From positions 1 through 45,469 of the forward strand of contig CAJXTI010000031.1 in NCBI GenBank assembly GCA_913061185.1: a stretch of DNA of 45,469 bases, read 5' to 3'. Both the position numbers and the translations under genes were made by a program. Shown piece by piece: positions 33,678 through 45,469 of this stretch. The DNA comes from an uncultured Oceanobacter sp. Its GTDB lineage: Bacteria > Pseudomonadota > Gammaproteobacteria > Pseudomonadales > Oceanobacteraceae. The notes under the pieces are model-generated. The model saw nothing but the letters and a program-made list of their open reading frames with translations. It was not told where the DNA came from and searched no databases. Within the stretch, counting starts at the first letter, position 1; each line of letters begins with the position of its first letter.

Positions 33678-34853
33678 TTATTTATCCAGTGTTGCCAGTT
33701 GCAAAGCTGCGTTTTTCGCTATCGACGGATCCACCTTGCTGTCAAGCGTGGCAATCACCCGCTGCAACTGCTGCCGACTCACGCCCAGGTTGCCCGCCAC
33801 CTTTAGGTGAGAAATCAATTGACTGTTCACATTCCCCACAGCGGCCAGCGTGGCAATGGTGGTCAACTCCCTGTCGACATAGCTGAGGTTATCGCGACTG
33901 AACAGATACCCGAACAGGTGTGACTTGAGGGCATAATCCATCGCCGGGGCAAACTCAAACATCGGTCGACTGGCCGGACCCCGGGTCAGGTGCACCAGTG
34001 TCTCGGTACCGAGCTGATAATAATCGGTGCTGCGGGGGCGGCGGGTGGCCTCTTCGCCCACCGGATCGTCAATGCCTGCAAGCTGCCGCTTTTCCAACAG
34101 CGTCTTGAAAACCGAAAGGCCGTTCAGGCTGCGGGGAAAGCCCACATAGGCGTACTGGTGTGACAGGACTTCCTTGATCTCGTTGATGGTCAGCCCGCTG
34201 TCCAGGCCTGCCTCCAGCGCAGGCTTAAGCCCGTCCAGGTCACCAGTGGCATTAAAGGCGGCGATTGGCACAATCGCCAATTGACGAGCGCTTAACTCGA
34301 CAGGCACTTCTGGAACTGGCTTATTACTCACTTCGCTTGTCTGGCTATCGGCAAAGGTTACCGGCTCCAACCACGTGACCGTGCTGCCATCATCGACCAC
34401 CGGGCTGATGGCAATGTGAGTCATGCCAGTGTGCGCTCCGCCCCCGTGCCAATGCTTGACGCCCGGCGGACACCATACCGTATCGCCGACACGGATCACC
34501 TGCACCTCACCACCCCACTCTTGTGTTCGCCCCTCCCCTGCCACGACTATCAGATATTGGCCGTGGGGATGGACATGCCAGTTGGTCACAGCACCAGACT
34601 CAAACGTCACAGTGGCCGGCGCGACCGCACCTTGCGTCGGCATAACCGGAAAACGCGTGTAGACGGCGTGACCATTGAAGTTGGTCGCTGGCCCAACCGC
34701 TTCGACCAATTCAGCCTTTCGTGTAACCACTTGATGCTGCCCAGAATCGGGAGTTGCGTGACTCTCAGACACCCAAATTGCGACTACACTCATCGTCGTT
34801 AGCAACAGCGTTAGCTGCCACAGGGAATGAAACTGCTTCGAAGTATTTATCAT
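33678..34853 (-). CDS. Cupin fused to carboxymuconolactone decarboxylase domains
   Basis: A 391-aa secreted fusion. Signal peptide ends ~SHA (residue ~34). A cupin barrel follows with metal ligands in TNWHVHPHGQYLIVVAGEG and VKHWHGG. Two CMD/AhpD-like regions come next (LSARQLAIVPIAAFNATGDL...LTINEIKEVLSHQYAYVGFPRSLNGL, and YVDRELTTIATLAAVGNVNSQLISHLKVAGNLGVSRQQLQRV). The second CMD region lacks a CxxC redox pair, so an AhpD-like peroxidase is unlikely. Such fusions are common beside aldo/keto reductases and LysR regulators; the reaction is unknown. 16 nt downstream of the aldo/keto reductase gene. Confidence 0.85.
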   Translation of the reverse strand: MINTSKQFHSLWQLTLLLTTMSVVAIWVSESHATPDSGQHQVVTRKAELVEAVGPATNFNGHAVYTRFPVMPTQGAVAPATVTFESGAVTNWHVHPHGQYLIVVAGEGRTQEWGGEVQVIRVGDTVWCPPGVKHWHGGGAHTGMTHIAISPVVDDGSTVTWLEPVTFADSQTSEVSNKPVPEVPVELSARQLAIVPIAAFNATGDLDGLKPALEAGLDSGLTINEIKEVLSHQYAYVGFPRSLNGLSVFKTLLEKRQLAGIDDPVGEEATRRPRSTDYYQLGTETLVHLTRGPASRPMFEFAPAMDYALKSHLFGYLFSRDNLSYVDRELTTIATLAAVGNVNSQLISHLKVAGNLGVSRQQLQRVIATLDSKVDPSIAKNAALQLATLDK

Positions 34854-34869
34854 CGTCAATCCTCATGGT

Positions 34870-35895
<1,026 letters not shown>

Positions 35896-35932
35896 TTAAG
35901 ATGGGTACTTCTCCGATCTGGCACCTGTCACT

Positions 35933-38210
<2,278 letters not shown>

Positions 38211-38264
38211 TCTGATGACCTCGTTATACTTGCAGACATAGAGATTAGTTGCCGCCGGCACCTG

Positions 38265-39318
<1,054 letters not shown>

Positions 39319-40221
39319 ATGTCTGAAAATCTGAATGACCTACGTGCTTTCTTGCGGGTTGCAGAAGCGGGTAGCTTTACCAAAGCTGCTGGCCAGATGG
39401 GCGTCTCGCAATCCGCACTGAGCCACACCATAAAGGCGCTCGAAGAGCGTATTGGCATAAAATTACTGAACCGCACCACCCGTAGTGTCTCCACGACTCA
39501 GGCCGGAGAGCAGCTACTGAACGACATTGCTCCACTGATCTCTGATATCGAACAAAAGCTCAGCGCGCTAAACGAATTCCGTGACTCGCCCCGAGGGACA
39601 TTGCGGATAAATGGCACTGAGCATGTTATTCACTCAATCCTATGGGACAGACTCAGCCGTTTCGCCCTTGACTATCCCGATATTCATCTGGAAATCACTA
39701 CCGACTACACGCTGACCGATATCGTTAAAGACCGCTACGACATCGGCATTCGCCTCGGTCATACTGTCGACCAGGATATGATTGCGGTCAGGGTCACTCC
39801 CGACATGCAGATGATGGTTGTGGCCTCAGCTGAGTATGTACGGATCCATGGCAAACCGGAAACACCTGCTGACCTGGATAATCATCGATGCCTAGCGCTA
39901 CGCCTGCCCACACATGAGAATCTTATGAACTGGGAGCTGCAGAAATCTGGTAGCGGAGAGCAGCAAGAAATCGTTCATTACCATCCTCAACCTGTAATGA
40001 TATTCAGTCATGCACATTTACTAGTAAAGGCTGCGACTGACAGTTTGGGAATTGCCTGGGTACCCACTGCAATGGTGCGGAAGGATTTACAAAGTGGAAA
40101 GCTCATTCCCCTGCTGAGTGAGTGGTTAACGAGCTACGATGGCTACTACCTGTATTACCCACACCGTCGTCAATCGTCTCCTCTATTTCGTTTATTAGTA
40201 GATGCGTTGAAACTTAAATAA
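39319..40221 (+). CDS. LysR-family transcriptional regulator
   Basis: A 300-aa regulator: N-terminal winged HTH (NDLRAFLRVAEAGSFTKAAGQMGVSQSALSHTIKALEERIG), linker helix, and a substrate-binding domain of the CrgA/YafC-like subgroup (RYDIGIRLGHTVDQDMIAVRV; YLYYPHRRQSSPLFRLLVDALK at the end). Divergent orientation points to control of the nine-gene reductase/oxidase operon, with the inducer probably an aldehyde or quinone (inference). Its last 55 codons are partially duplicated at 44876-45043. Confidence 0.92.
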   Translation: MSENLNDLRAFLRVAEAGSFTKAAGQMGVSQSALSHTIKALEERIGIKLLNRTTRSVSTTQAGEQLLNDIAPLISDIEQKLSALNEFRDSPRGTLRINGTEHVIHSILWDRLSRFALDYPDIHLEITTDYTLTDIVKDRYDIGIRLGHTVDQDMIAVRVTPDMQMMVVASAEYVRIHGKPETPADLDNHRCLALRLPTHENLMNWELQKSGSGEQQEIVHYHPQPVMIFSHAHLLVKAATDSLGIAWVPTAMVRKDLQSGKLIPLLSEWLTSYDGYYLYYPHRRQSSPLFRLLVDALKLK

Positions 40222-40767
40222 AGGTGTGACGTCCTGCCACTTACTTAGCAAAGGCTAAATAAAAATTCCAGAATTGGTGCGGGGGTTTTCGATTTGAGTG
40301 CCTACTGTTGCCAGACATTGCCTGCCAGTGCCATTCACTCCCACTCTATTGTAAATAAGCACTTTTTATCTTTTATTTTCAATAGCTTATTTTACTGTGA
40401 ATCGATAATACCATGAAAAATACCATGCTCAGAAATTTCTTAAAAATAATTTCATTTTTTTACTGATAGCCCCACTCAACGGAGTCAGGAATCAGGCAGA
40501 CCGGGTAAAAAACTACCAATCTATGGAGACCCCCTCCCCTCGATTAGCCGGTGAAGAGGTCAACTGCTGAGACTGACTATTTTATAGTATCTTTCCCAAT
40601 ACTAATAAGGTTTCGTGATGCTAGTCGATATTGGCAGGGCCATGCGCCACACCGACGGCGTCGAGAGCCACAGACTGCATTGCAATACCGCCACCATTAA
40701 CATGATATGCGCTGCAAAGTGTATTCTTGAGTGATTCTTCGCTGGCATGTGTATAAAGGAAACCTTG
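40222..40767. other. Gene-free junction between two accessory blocks
   Basis: 546 bp without a supported gene. The first ~110 bp separate the lysR stop codon from the att-like repeat. After the repeat (ends ~40455), A/T-rich DNA and a short plus-strand frame at ~40621-40733 (LVDIGRAMRHTDGVESHRLH...) are seen; the latter could be a gene fragment but matches nothing I know. Confidence 0.5.
40334..40455. repeat. Att-like direct repeat, copy 2
   Basis: Same orientation and content as the copy at 28711: core TTCACTCCCACTCTATT, A/T-rich stretch, and doubled ATACCATG (~40410-40428). It lies 113 bp after the lysR stop codon. Together with copy 1 and the guaA 3' end it divides the accessory DNA into two segments of ~11.6 and ~4.8 kb. 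Confidence 0.8.
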
Positions 40768-41043
40768 TTATTTCAGGTAAGAGCGTAGCACGCTTACTAC
40801 CTGTTCGACATCCGCGTCGCGCTCTGCGGCCGTAATATCGTGCGCTCCCAAGTGTTCACGAATATGTCCCTCCAACACTTCCCCCATCAGGCCGTTGATA
40901 GCTCCGCGAATAGCGGCGATTTGTTGCAAAATTCTGCTGCACTCACCGTCCTTAGCAAGCAGCTTTTCCAATCCCTCGGTTTGTCCACGGATTTTACGTA
41001 CTCGAGTCAGCAATTTATCGCGCTGTTTTATGGTATGGGCCAT
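40768..41043 (-). CDS. dmeR: DmeR, CsoR/RcnR-family metal-sensing repressor
   Basis: A 91-aa all-helical repressor. HTIKQRDKLLTRVRKIRGQTEGLEKLL is the family N-terminus with the His of the metal site; ECSRILQQIAAIRGAINGLM carries the conserved Cys; EGHIREHLG carries further His. This H-C-H set fits the RcnR/DmeR Co/Ni sensors rather than Cu-type CsoR. It represses until metal binds. Divergent from dmeF with an operator-like sequence between. A longer frame to 41112 runs through the promoter and is discarded. Confidence 0.85.
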   Translation of the reverse strand: MAHTIKQRDKLLTRVRKIRGQTEGLEKLLAKDGECSRILQQIAAIRGAINGLMGEVLEGHIREHLGAHDITAAERDADVEQVVSVLRSYLK

Positions 41044-41066
41044 TGATAGGATCCAGCAGTAAAGTA

Positions 41067-41081
41067 TACTGGGGTATAGTA
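41067..41081. promoter_or_regulatory. DmeR/RcnR-type operator
   Basis: TACTGGGGTATAGTA in the 67-bp dmeR-dmeF gap resembles the RcnR/InrS site type TACT-G(n)-N-AGTA (G-tract flanked by short inverted AT-rich ends). A second G/C-tract (ACCCCGG, ~41094-41100) follows, as often seen with paired half-sites. Binding here could control both genes. Confidence 0.6.
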
Positions 41082-41110
41082 TATGCAAACATAACCCCGG
41101 ACACAACGCC

Positions 41111-42097
41111 ATGACAGCAGACGTACTGCCCCACCGCTACCACGACCATGTTTTTGATGAAGGCAATCCACTAGCGGAGAGAAATACGCGCTGGGCGGTC
41201 TTGTTAACCGCCATCATGATGGTGGCGGAAATCACCAGTGGATGGCTGTTCAACTCTATGGCTTTGCTGGCCGATGGTTGGCACATGAGTTCTCATGCCC
41301 TGGCGCTGGGTCTGTCCGTTGCCGCCTACGCCGCCGCCCGCCGATTCGCCCAACACCCAGGGTTTGCTTTTGGTACCTGGAAGATTGAAGTGCTGGGGGG
41401 TTATACCAGCGCCATTTTTCTGGTGGGCATTGCCGGACTCATGTTTTACCAATCGATAGAGCGGCTGATTGCACCGACGCCGATTCAATACAATCAGGCG
41501 ATTCTGGTGGCGATATTGGGACTCGGGGTCAACCTTATCTGCGCCTGGCTGCTAAAAGACGGTCATCACCATCACAGCCATGGAGAGGATCATCAAGACC
41601 ATGGCCACCATCATCATGACCTGAACTTGCGTGCCGCCTATTTGCATGTATTGACCGATGCCTTGACTTCGCTACTCGCCATCATCGCGTTATTCGGTGG
41701 CAAACTTTGGGGTGCCAACTGGCTTGATCCGGTGATGGGAATTGCCGGCGCGGCTCTTGTGTCCATATGGGCAATCGGACTCATTCGGGAGACGGGAAAA
41801 GTGCTGTTAGATGCCGAAATGAATAAGCCTATCGCCAATATCGTGAAGCAGCGGATCGACACGACATTACCGGAAGTGCCTATTACTGACCTCCATTTAT
41901 GGCGCGTAGGCAAACAGCATTACGCCTGCATTTTATCGGTGTCTGCCGAAGATAAACTCACTCCCGATCACATTAAGGCGTGTTTATCAGACATCGGTGA
42001 ATTGGCCCATATCACAATTGAAGTAAACAGAGACGCCAAAAGTCTAAAAGGAGAATGGAAGGAACGATTCAACACTTTGACCTTATATTCTCTTTGA
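41111..42097 (+). CDS. dmeF: DmeF-type cation diffusion facilitator (Co/Ni efflux)
   Basis: A 328-aa inner-membrane metal/H+ antiporter with six predicted helices. LLADGWHMSSHALALGLS gives the HxxxD-like site in TM2. The cytosolic loop is strongly His-rich (DGHHHHSHGEDHQDHGHHHH, ~residues 154-173). VLTDALTSLLAI gives the TM5 site, and a C-terminal metal-binding domain ends the protein. The N-terminal HDHVFDEGNPLAERNTRWA is the typical DmeF start. Family members export Co2+ and Ni2+. The methyltransferase starts 21 nt downstream. Confidence 0.92.
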   Translation: MTADVLPHRYHDHVFDEGNPLAERNTRWAVLLTAIMMVAEITSGWLFNSMALLADGWHMSSHALALGLSVAAYAAARRFAQHPGFAFGTWKIEVLGGYTSAIFLVGIAGLMFYQSIERLIAPTPIQYNQAILVAILGLGVNLICAWLLKDGHHHHSHGEDHQDHGHHHHDLNLRAAYLHVLTDALTSLLAIIALFGGKLWGANWLDPVMGIAGAALVSIWAIGLIRETGKVLLDAEMNKPIANIVKQRIDTTLPEVPITDLHLWRVGKQHYACILSVSAEDKLTPDHIKACLSDIGELAHITIEVNRDAKSLKGEWKERFNTLTLYSL

Positions 42098-42118
42098 AAT
42101 TTTCTCCTGGAGAAATTT

Positions 42119-42739
42119 ATGGACACTAAACAGCACTGGGAAAAAGTTTATGCCAACAAGCCAGCAGATTCGGTGAGCTGGTTTCAACCCCAAGCAGTCC
42201 AATCTATGAAGATCATCCAGCGACTGTCATTGGATAGATCGGCTCACATTATCGACGTGGGCGGCGGCGCATCCACGCTGGTCGATGACTTGCTGGCGCA
42301 AGGTTATTCCGACGTCTCGGTACTCGACCTATCTGCATATGCACTCCAAGTGGCAAAAGAACGCTTGAGTGATGCAGCCCACCGAGTGCAATGGATTGAG
42401 GGTGACATTACGCAAGTAGTACTGCCCGAACATCGGTTTGATCTATGGCATGGCCGGGCTGTGTTCCATTTTCTTACCGATGAAGCTGCGCGACATCGTT
42501 ATATCGAGACAGTCCTGAAAAGTGTCCGACCAGGCGGTTATATACTGGTAGCGACCTTTACTGAGGATGGTCCAGAACAATGCAGCGGCTTACCTGTACA
42601 ACGCTACTCAGCCGGATCACTGCGCGCTGAATTTGGTTCACCTTTCGAACTTCTGGGACACAAGAAAGAAATCCACCAAACACCTTTCGGCTCGCTGCAA
42701 AAGTTCATCTATTGCTTATGCAGAGTTACTCATGTCTGA
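42119..42739 (+). CDS. Class I SAM-dependent methyltransferase next to dmeF
   Basis: A 206-aa Rossmann methyltransferase. Motif I is IIDVGGGASTLVDDL; the acidic strand-2 end is SVLDLS; motif IV is FDLWHGRAVFHFLTDE and motif post-I WIEGDI. The start HWEKVYANKPADSVSWFQ is typical of a group often found near metal or tellurite genes. GGAG lies 7 nt before the ATG, and the 21-nt spacing shows an operon with dmeF. The substrate is unknown; alkylation of a metalloid or of a thiol is possible but unproven. Confidence 0.85.
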   Translation: MDTKQHWEKVYANKPADSVSWFQPQAVQSMKIIQRLSLDRSAHIIDVGGGASTLVDDLLAQGYSDVSVLDLSAYALQVAKERLSDAAHRVQWIEGDITQVVLPEHRFDLWHGRAVFHFLTDEAARHRYIETVLKSVRPGGYILVATFTEDGPEQCSGLPVQRYSAGSLRAEFGSPFELLGHKKEIHQTPFGSLQKFIYCLCRVTHV

Positions 42740-42768
42740 AAAGCGATTGTGAATTCGTTTATTCATGT

Positions 42769-43425
42769 TTAATGTGCTTTCGCCTGAATGAACTGGATAG
42801 TACCTAAAGGCGTTGCTACACAATCTTTACTATCAACCACAACAAAGCCCGCTTCCTCTATCAAAATGGGTAACACACCCTTGACATTGTCTCGTGTCGT
42901 TTCAAAACCATCAAGGCACTGAACCAGCAGAAATAGCATTCGTTGAATCGATGACGAAGGCTTTCCCCAATCAGCAATGTGTAATCTCCCACCTGGTTTA
43001 AGGACCCTATGGATTTGTTTTAAGACATCGAGCTTCTGCAGTCGTGTCAAGTGGTGAAAAAACAAGCTCGACACTGCAACGTCAAAAGTCGCTGTTTCGA
43101 AGGGCATATCTTGTGCGAAACCCTGCCACAAACTCACACGCTGATCCATTGAAGCAAACTTGGTTTTGGCTAGTTCGAGTGCTCCAGAGTCTGCATCCAG
43201 ACCAGTAATAGTCAGCGACGGTTCTCTTTCGGCAAACATTTGAGTCAGGGTTCCCGTGCCGCAGCCCACATCGAGTAAGTGCTGTCCTGCTAACGGAGCA
43301 GCTTGGTTGACCAACGCAGTTTTAAAGATTTGTTCTCGTGTAGTCAAGGAAACCACCCAGTCGTAATAACGGGTTAGGGCACGATACTTCAAGGCAGGAA
43401 TATAGGTGGGCCGGGAACTCTTCAT
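42769..43425 (-). CDS. Class I SAM-dependent methyltransferase next to the second CDF gene
   Basis: A 218-aa methyltransferase of the UbiE/Methyltransf_25 kind. Motif I LLDVGCGTGTLTQMF, TGLDADSGALELA, and LKPGGRLHIADWGKPSS (motif VI region) are clear. It starts 13 nt after the CDF transporter gene and converges on the dmeF-linked methyltransferase 29 bp away. The two methyltransferases are not close homologues outside motif I. Substrate unknown. Confidence 0.85.
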   Translation of the reverse strand: MKSSRPTYIPALKYRALTRYYDWVVSLTTREQIFKTALVNQAAPLAGQHLLDVGCGTGTLTQMFAEREPSLTITGLDADSGALELAKTKFASMDQRVSLWQGFAQDMPFETATFDVAVSSLFFHHLTRLQKLDVLKQIHRVLKPGGRLHIADWGKPSSSIQRMLFLLVQCLDGFETTRDNVKGVLPILIEEAGFVVVDSKDCVATPLGTIQFIQAKAH

Positions 43426-43438
43426 CGCATTTCCTCAA

Positions 43439-44338
43439 TCAGAACTTTAGCTGCAAAATACGGCGCGCACCATTTAACACAATCAAACCGATGATAAGGC
43501 CAATCACCAAATCTGGATAACGTGAGCCCGTCCAGGCCACCAATCCACCGGCAAGGATGACACCTAGATTGGCGATCACATCATTGGCGGAGAAAATCCA
43601 GCTGGCTTTCATATGCGCGCCGCTATTACGGCTTTTGGCAATCAACAGCAGACACACTACATTTGCCGCCAGGGCCACGAGCCCGAAGCCCATCATCAGA
43701 CTGGAAATAGGCTCACTTCCGAACAATAGCCGCCTTACCACTTCACCCAAAGCACCGACGGCGAGAAGGATCTGAAGCCAACCGGAAAAATGGGCTGCGC
43801 GCAGCTTCATCCGCACACTGTGCCCTACGGCATACAGTGCCACGCCGTAGACGGCGGCATCAGCGAACATGTCCAAAGAATCCGCAATCAAGCCAGTGGA
43901 TTGCGCCCACCAACCGACGGTGATTTCGATGACAAACATCATCCCGTTGATGGCAAGTAGCCACTTGAGAATGCCAGCTTCTGTTTGTGCCTCCTGTTTT
44001 GCGGACGCCTGTGCTCGGGCGAGGTCATCTCTGGCGACAGGCGTTGTGCTTTCCAACGTCGCACCCAAGCCGAGTGCGCGCATTCGCTCCTCAATGGCGT
44101 CAGCGTTGTCCCCATGAAAGACCCGCACCTTTCTCTTGGGGGTATCGAATTCCAATGCGACTTTAGGTTCCACACTGTCCAACGCCATACGGATCATGCC
44201 TTCTTCTGAAGGGCAGTCCATCTTGGGGACATAATACTCACTGACAAAGCCGCCATGAGAAGCATCGTGCACTTCGGCAGTCTGGGGAGTGTTCTTCATC
44301 GCGTCACTATGACAATTGTCGCGGCATGTGTTTGTCAT
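43439..44338 (-). CDS. CDF-type cation transporter with N-terminal HMA-like domain
   Basis: A 299-aa protein. Residues 1-20 are Cys/His-containing (MTNTCRDNCHSDAMKN). Residues ~33-95 form a ferredoxin-like domain with a degenerate metal motif (KMDCPSEE, one Cys only). Then come six membrane helices with GLIADSLDMFADAAVYGVAL (TM2 site) and SANDVIANLGVILAG (TM5 site), both DxxxD/N-type. The cytosolic C-terminal domain of CDFs is absent, as in the short MMT-like group next to MerR regulators. AAGGG lies just before the ATG. Expected to export Cd/Zn/Pb-like divalent ions, controlled by the divergent MerR protein. Confidence 0.85.
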   Translation of the reverse strand: MTNTCRDNCHSDAMKNTPQTAEVHDASHGGFVSEYYVPKMDCPSEEGMIRMALDSVEPKVALEFDTPKRKVRVFHGDNADAIEERMRALGLGATLESTTPVARDDLARAQASAKQEAQTEAGILKWLLAINGMMFVIEITVGWWAQSTGLIADSLDMFADAAVYGVALYAVGHSVRMKLRAAHFSGWLQILLAVGALGEVVRRLLFGSEPISSLMMGFGLVALAANVVCLLLIAKSRNSGAHMKASWIFSANDVIANLGVILAGGLVAWTGSRYPDLVIGLIIGLIVLNGARRILQLKF

Positions 44339-44374
44339 AAAAAGCCCTTGTACTATTCACGAAGTGCAGCTTAA

Positions 44375-44395
44375 ACTCTATAGTCACTATAGAGT
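44375..44395. promoter_or_regulatory. MerR-type operator and promoter of the CDF operon
   Basis: ACTCTATAGT (44375-44384) and ACTATAGAGT (44386-44395) are perfect 10-bp arms around one base. On minus, TTGACT (-35, 44398-44393) is 19 bp from TAAGCT (-10), the overlong spacer that MerR activators correct by twisting DNA. The palindrome fills that spacer exactly, as in cadR/pbrR promoters. Confidence 0.8.
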
Positions 44396-44415
44396 CAAGC
44401 ACAGAGACTGAATAA

Positions 44416-44823
44416 ATGAAAATTGGTGAGCTGGCAAAAAGGACGGATTGCTCAGTGCAAACCATCCGCCATTATGAAAAGGAACAATTGATTGCCTCCG
44501 TGGAACGCAGTGAAGGCAATTTTCGTCTGTATGATGAAGCGTCCGTTGAGCAATTATTATTTATCAAACACTGTCGCAGCCTGGATCTCAGCTTGCCAGA
44601 GATCCGGCAATTACTGGGATTAAGCCGTTCGCCAGGTGCGCAATGTGATGATGTGAATCGGATGATGGATAGGCATATCGAGCAGGTGGAGGCGCGTATT
44701 CAGGAACTCACCAAACTGAACGAGCAACTGCGAATGCTGCGCCGCAGCTGCTCAAACCGTCGGACAGTGGAGCAGTGCGGCATATTGCGGAATTTGTCGG
44801 CTACTCCGGTTTCGAGCGGGTGA
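44416..44823 (+). CDS. cadR: CadR/PbrR-type MerR-family metal regulator
   Basis: A 135-aa regulator: N-terminal HTH (MKIGELAKRTDCSVQTIRHYEKEQLI), wing (ERSEGNFRLYDE), dimer helix (QVEARIQELTKLNEQLRML), and metal-site cysteines. One Cys is in PGAQCDDVN, two more in RRSCSNRRTVEQCGIL, matching the three-Cys Cd/Pb/Zn site of CadR/PbrR. The C-terminus after CGIL is short (LRNLSATPVSSG). It probably activates the divergent CDF-methyltransferase operon from the palindrome in between. Downstream lies a lysR remnant. Confidence 0.9.
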   Translation: MKIGELAKRTDCSVQTIRHYEKEQLIASVERSEGNFRLYDEASVEQLLFIKHCRSLDLSLPEIRQLLGLSRSPGAQCDDVNRMMDRHIEQVEARIQELTKLNEQLRMLRRSCSNRRTVEQCGILRNLSATPVSSG

Positions 44824-44875
44824 CACCCGGTTCCAAAAACTCTCCTGAACGTTCTGTAACAGGGGCATTTTTCCA

Positions 44876-45043
44876 GCGTGGGCGCCGACCGCAATGGTGA
44901 GAGAAGAACTGCACAGCGGAAAACCGGTCAGTCTGTTGAATGACTGGTTTACCACCTATGACGGCTATTACCTGTATTACCCGAGTCGCCGTCAATCATC
45001 CCCGCTGTTTCGCTTGCTGGTGGATGCACTGAGGTTCAAATAG
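44876..45043 (+). pseudogene. Truncated lysR 3' end (second copy)
   Basis: 56 in-frame codons with no start, encoding AWAPTAMVREELHSGKPVSL ... YDGYYLYYPSRRQSSPLFRL ... and a stop codon. They align with residues 246-300 of the LysR protein at 39319-40221 (about 80% identical by eye). The gene's first 80% is missing and the join with the cadR downstream DNA is abrupt at ~44870. The stop codon lies ~125 bp from the guaA core, against ~113 bp from the att-like core at the intact copy. Confidence 0.88.
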
Positions 45044-45072
45044 AAAAACCGGGTAATTCCAGGTAATTAATC

Positions 45073-45112
45073 AAAGTCCAAAAACAAACAACCCGGCAAT
45101 GGCGCCGGGTTG
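45073..45112 (-). terminator. Rho-independent terminator of guaA
   Basis: CAACCCGGC (45089-45097) pairs with GCCGGGTTG (45104-45112) over a 6-nt loop. Read on minus it is followed by TTTGTTTTTGG. It lies 54 bp beyond the guaA stop codon, on the island side of the att core. Confidence 0.85.
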
Positions 45113-45165
45113 AATGAACGCCTGTCATTGACAGACGGTTACCAGAGAGTGCCCGTCGTTGCCGG

Positions 45166-45469
45166 CTACTCCCACTCAATCGTAGCTGGCGGCTTGCTCG
45201 ACACATCGTATGTCACGCGCGAGACATGTTCGATCTCATTAATAATGCGATTCGACACCTTCTCTAACAATTCATATGGCAAGTGCGCCCAACGAGCGGT
45301 CATAAAATCGATGGTCTCTACCGCACGTAAGGCAATGACCCACTCGTAACGACGGGCATCACCTACCACACCAACCGACTTCTGCGGGATGAATACGGCA
45401 AATGCTTGGGAGGTTTTGTGATACCAATCGAAGTTATGCAGCTCTTCGATGAAGATGGCATCCGCTTCG
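45166..45469 (-). CDS. guaA: GMP synthase, C-terminal part (runs off the window)
   Basis: The last ~101 codons of guaA. The C-terminal dimerisation domain of GMP synthase is clear: [69 protein letters not shown], and the invariant ending KPPATIEWE. The enzyme aminates XMP to GMP with glutamine and ATP. The 5' part lies beyond the right edge. Its 3' end holds ACTCCCACTC, a known integration target of P4-type integrases, and the coding sequence is kept intact. Confidence 0.95.
   Translation of the reverse strand, partial: EADAIFIEELHNFDWYHKTSQAFAVFIPQKSVGVVGDARRYEWVIALRAVETIDFMTARWAHLPYELLEKVSNRIINEIEHVSRVTYDVSSKPPATIEWE

Noticed and set aside
34416..34802. 128-codon plus-strand frame
   Set aside because: Antisense to the cupin-CMD gene, whose motifs on minus are unambiguous.
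40618..40733. Short plus-strand frame (LVDIGRAMRHTDGVESHRLH...)
   Set aside because: Too short, no homologue recognised, and surrounded by island junction DNA. Mentioned only as a possible fragment.

Overview
The window reads as a gammaproteobacterial chromosome. From protein content it is probably a marine Oceanospirillales/Pseudomonadales-type organism; no single gene fixes the genus, so this is an inference. About 25 kb of compact, conserved core genome is followed by about 20 kb of accessory DNA inserted at the 3' end of guaA, whose last ~100 codons close the window on the minus strand.

Core part (1-25.3 kb): a PatB/MalY C-S lyase and the EF-P paralogue EfpL on plus; a VWA-domain membrane protein on minus; then a long minus-strand run ffs (4.5S RNA) - dnaX - ybaB/ebfC - recR - rnd - ycgL - ycgN - small membrane protein, preceded by the LexA-regulated gene ybfE. 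After these come a Lon-like protease on plus; DUF4375, alpha/beta-hydrolase, MiaE, acyl-CoA thioesterase, ExoIX and an Atm1-type ABC exporter on minus; an M14 carboxypeptidase, a TorF-type outer-membrane protein, another hydrolase and a Rieske protein on plus; and the lytic transglycosylase slt on minus. Notable details are an A10 slippery run in dnaX with stops just behind it in both other frames, an unusual short RecR, and a PsrA-type operator upstream of the thioesterase.

Accessory part (25.4-45.2 kb), reading toward guaA. (i) 25.7-28.4 kb is a graveyard of integrase, IS66 and unassigned fragments around an intact two-gene HicA/HicB-like cassette with a palindromic operator. (ii) 28.7-40.3 kb is a LysR-controlled minus-strand operon of three aldo/keto reductases, an alpha/beta hydrolase, a cupin-carboxymuconolactone decarboxylase fusion and a two-subunit molybdenum oxidase, ending in two decayed hydrolase genes; in one of them the codon of the catalytic serine has become an amber stop. 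(iii) 40.3-45.0 kb is a metal-efflux module: DmeR/DmeF plus a methyltransferase facing a second CDF transporter plus a methyltransferase, with a CadR/PbrR-type MerR regulator and a remnant of a second lysR.

Regions (ii) and (iii) each begin with the same ~120-bp att-like sequence (core TTCACTCCCACTCTATT, then paired ATACCATG arm repeats). Each ends with lysR sequence about 120 bp before the next core, the last core being the guaA 3' end itself. This looks like tandem accretion of integrase-less, att-flanked (CIME-like) elements at guaA behind an older element whose integrase is now broken.
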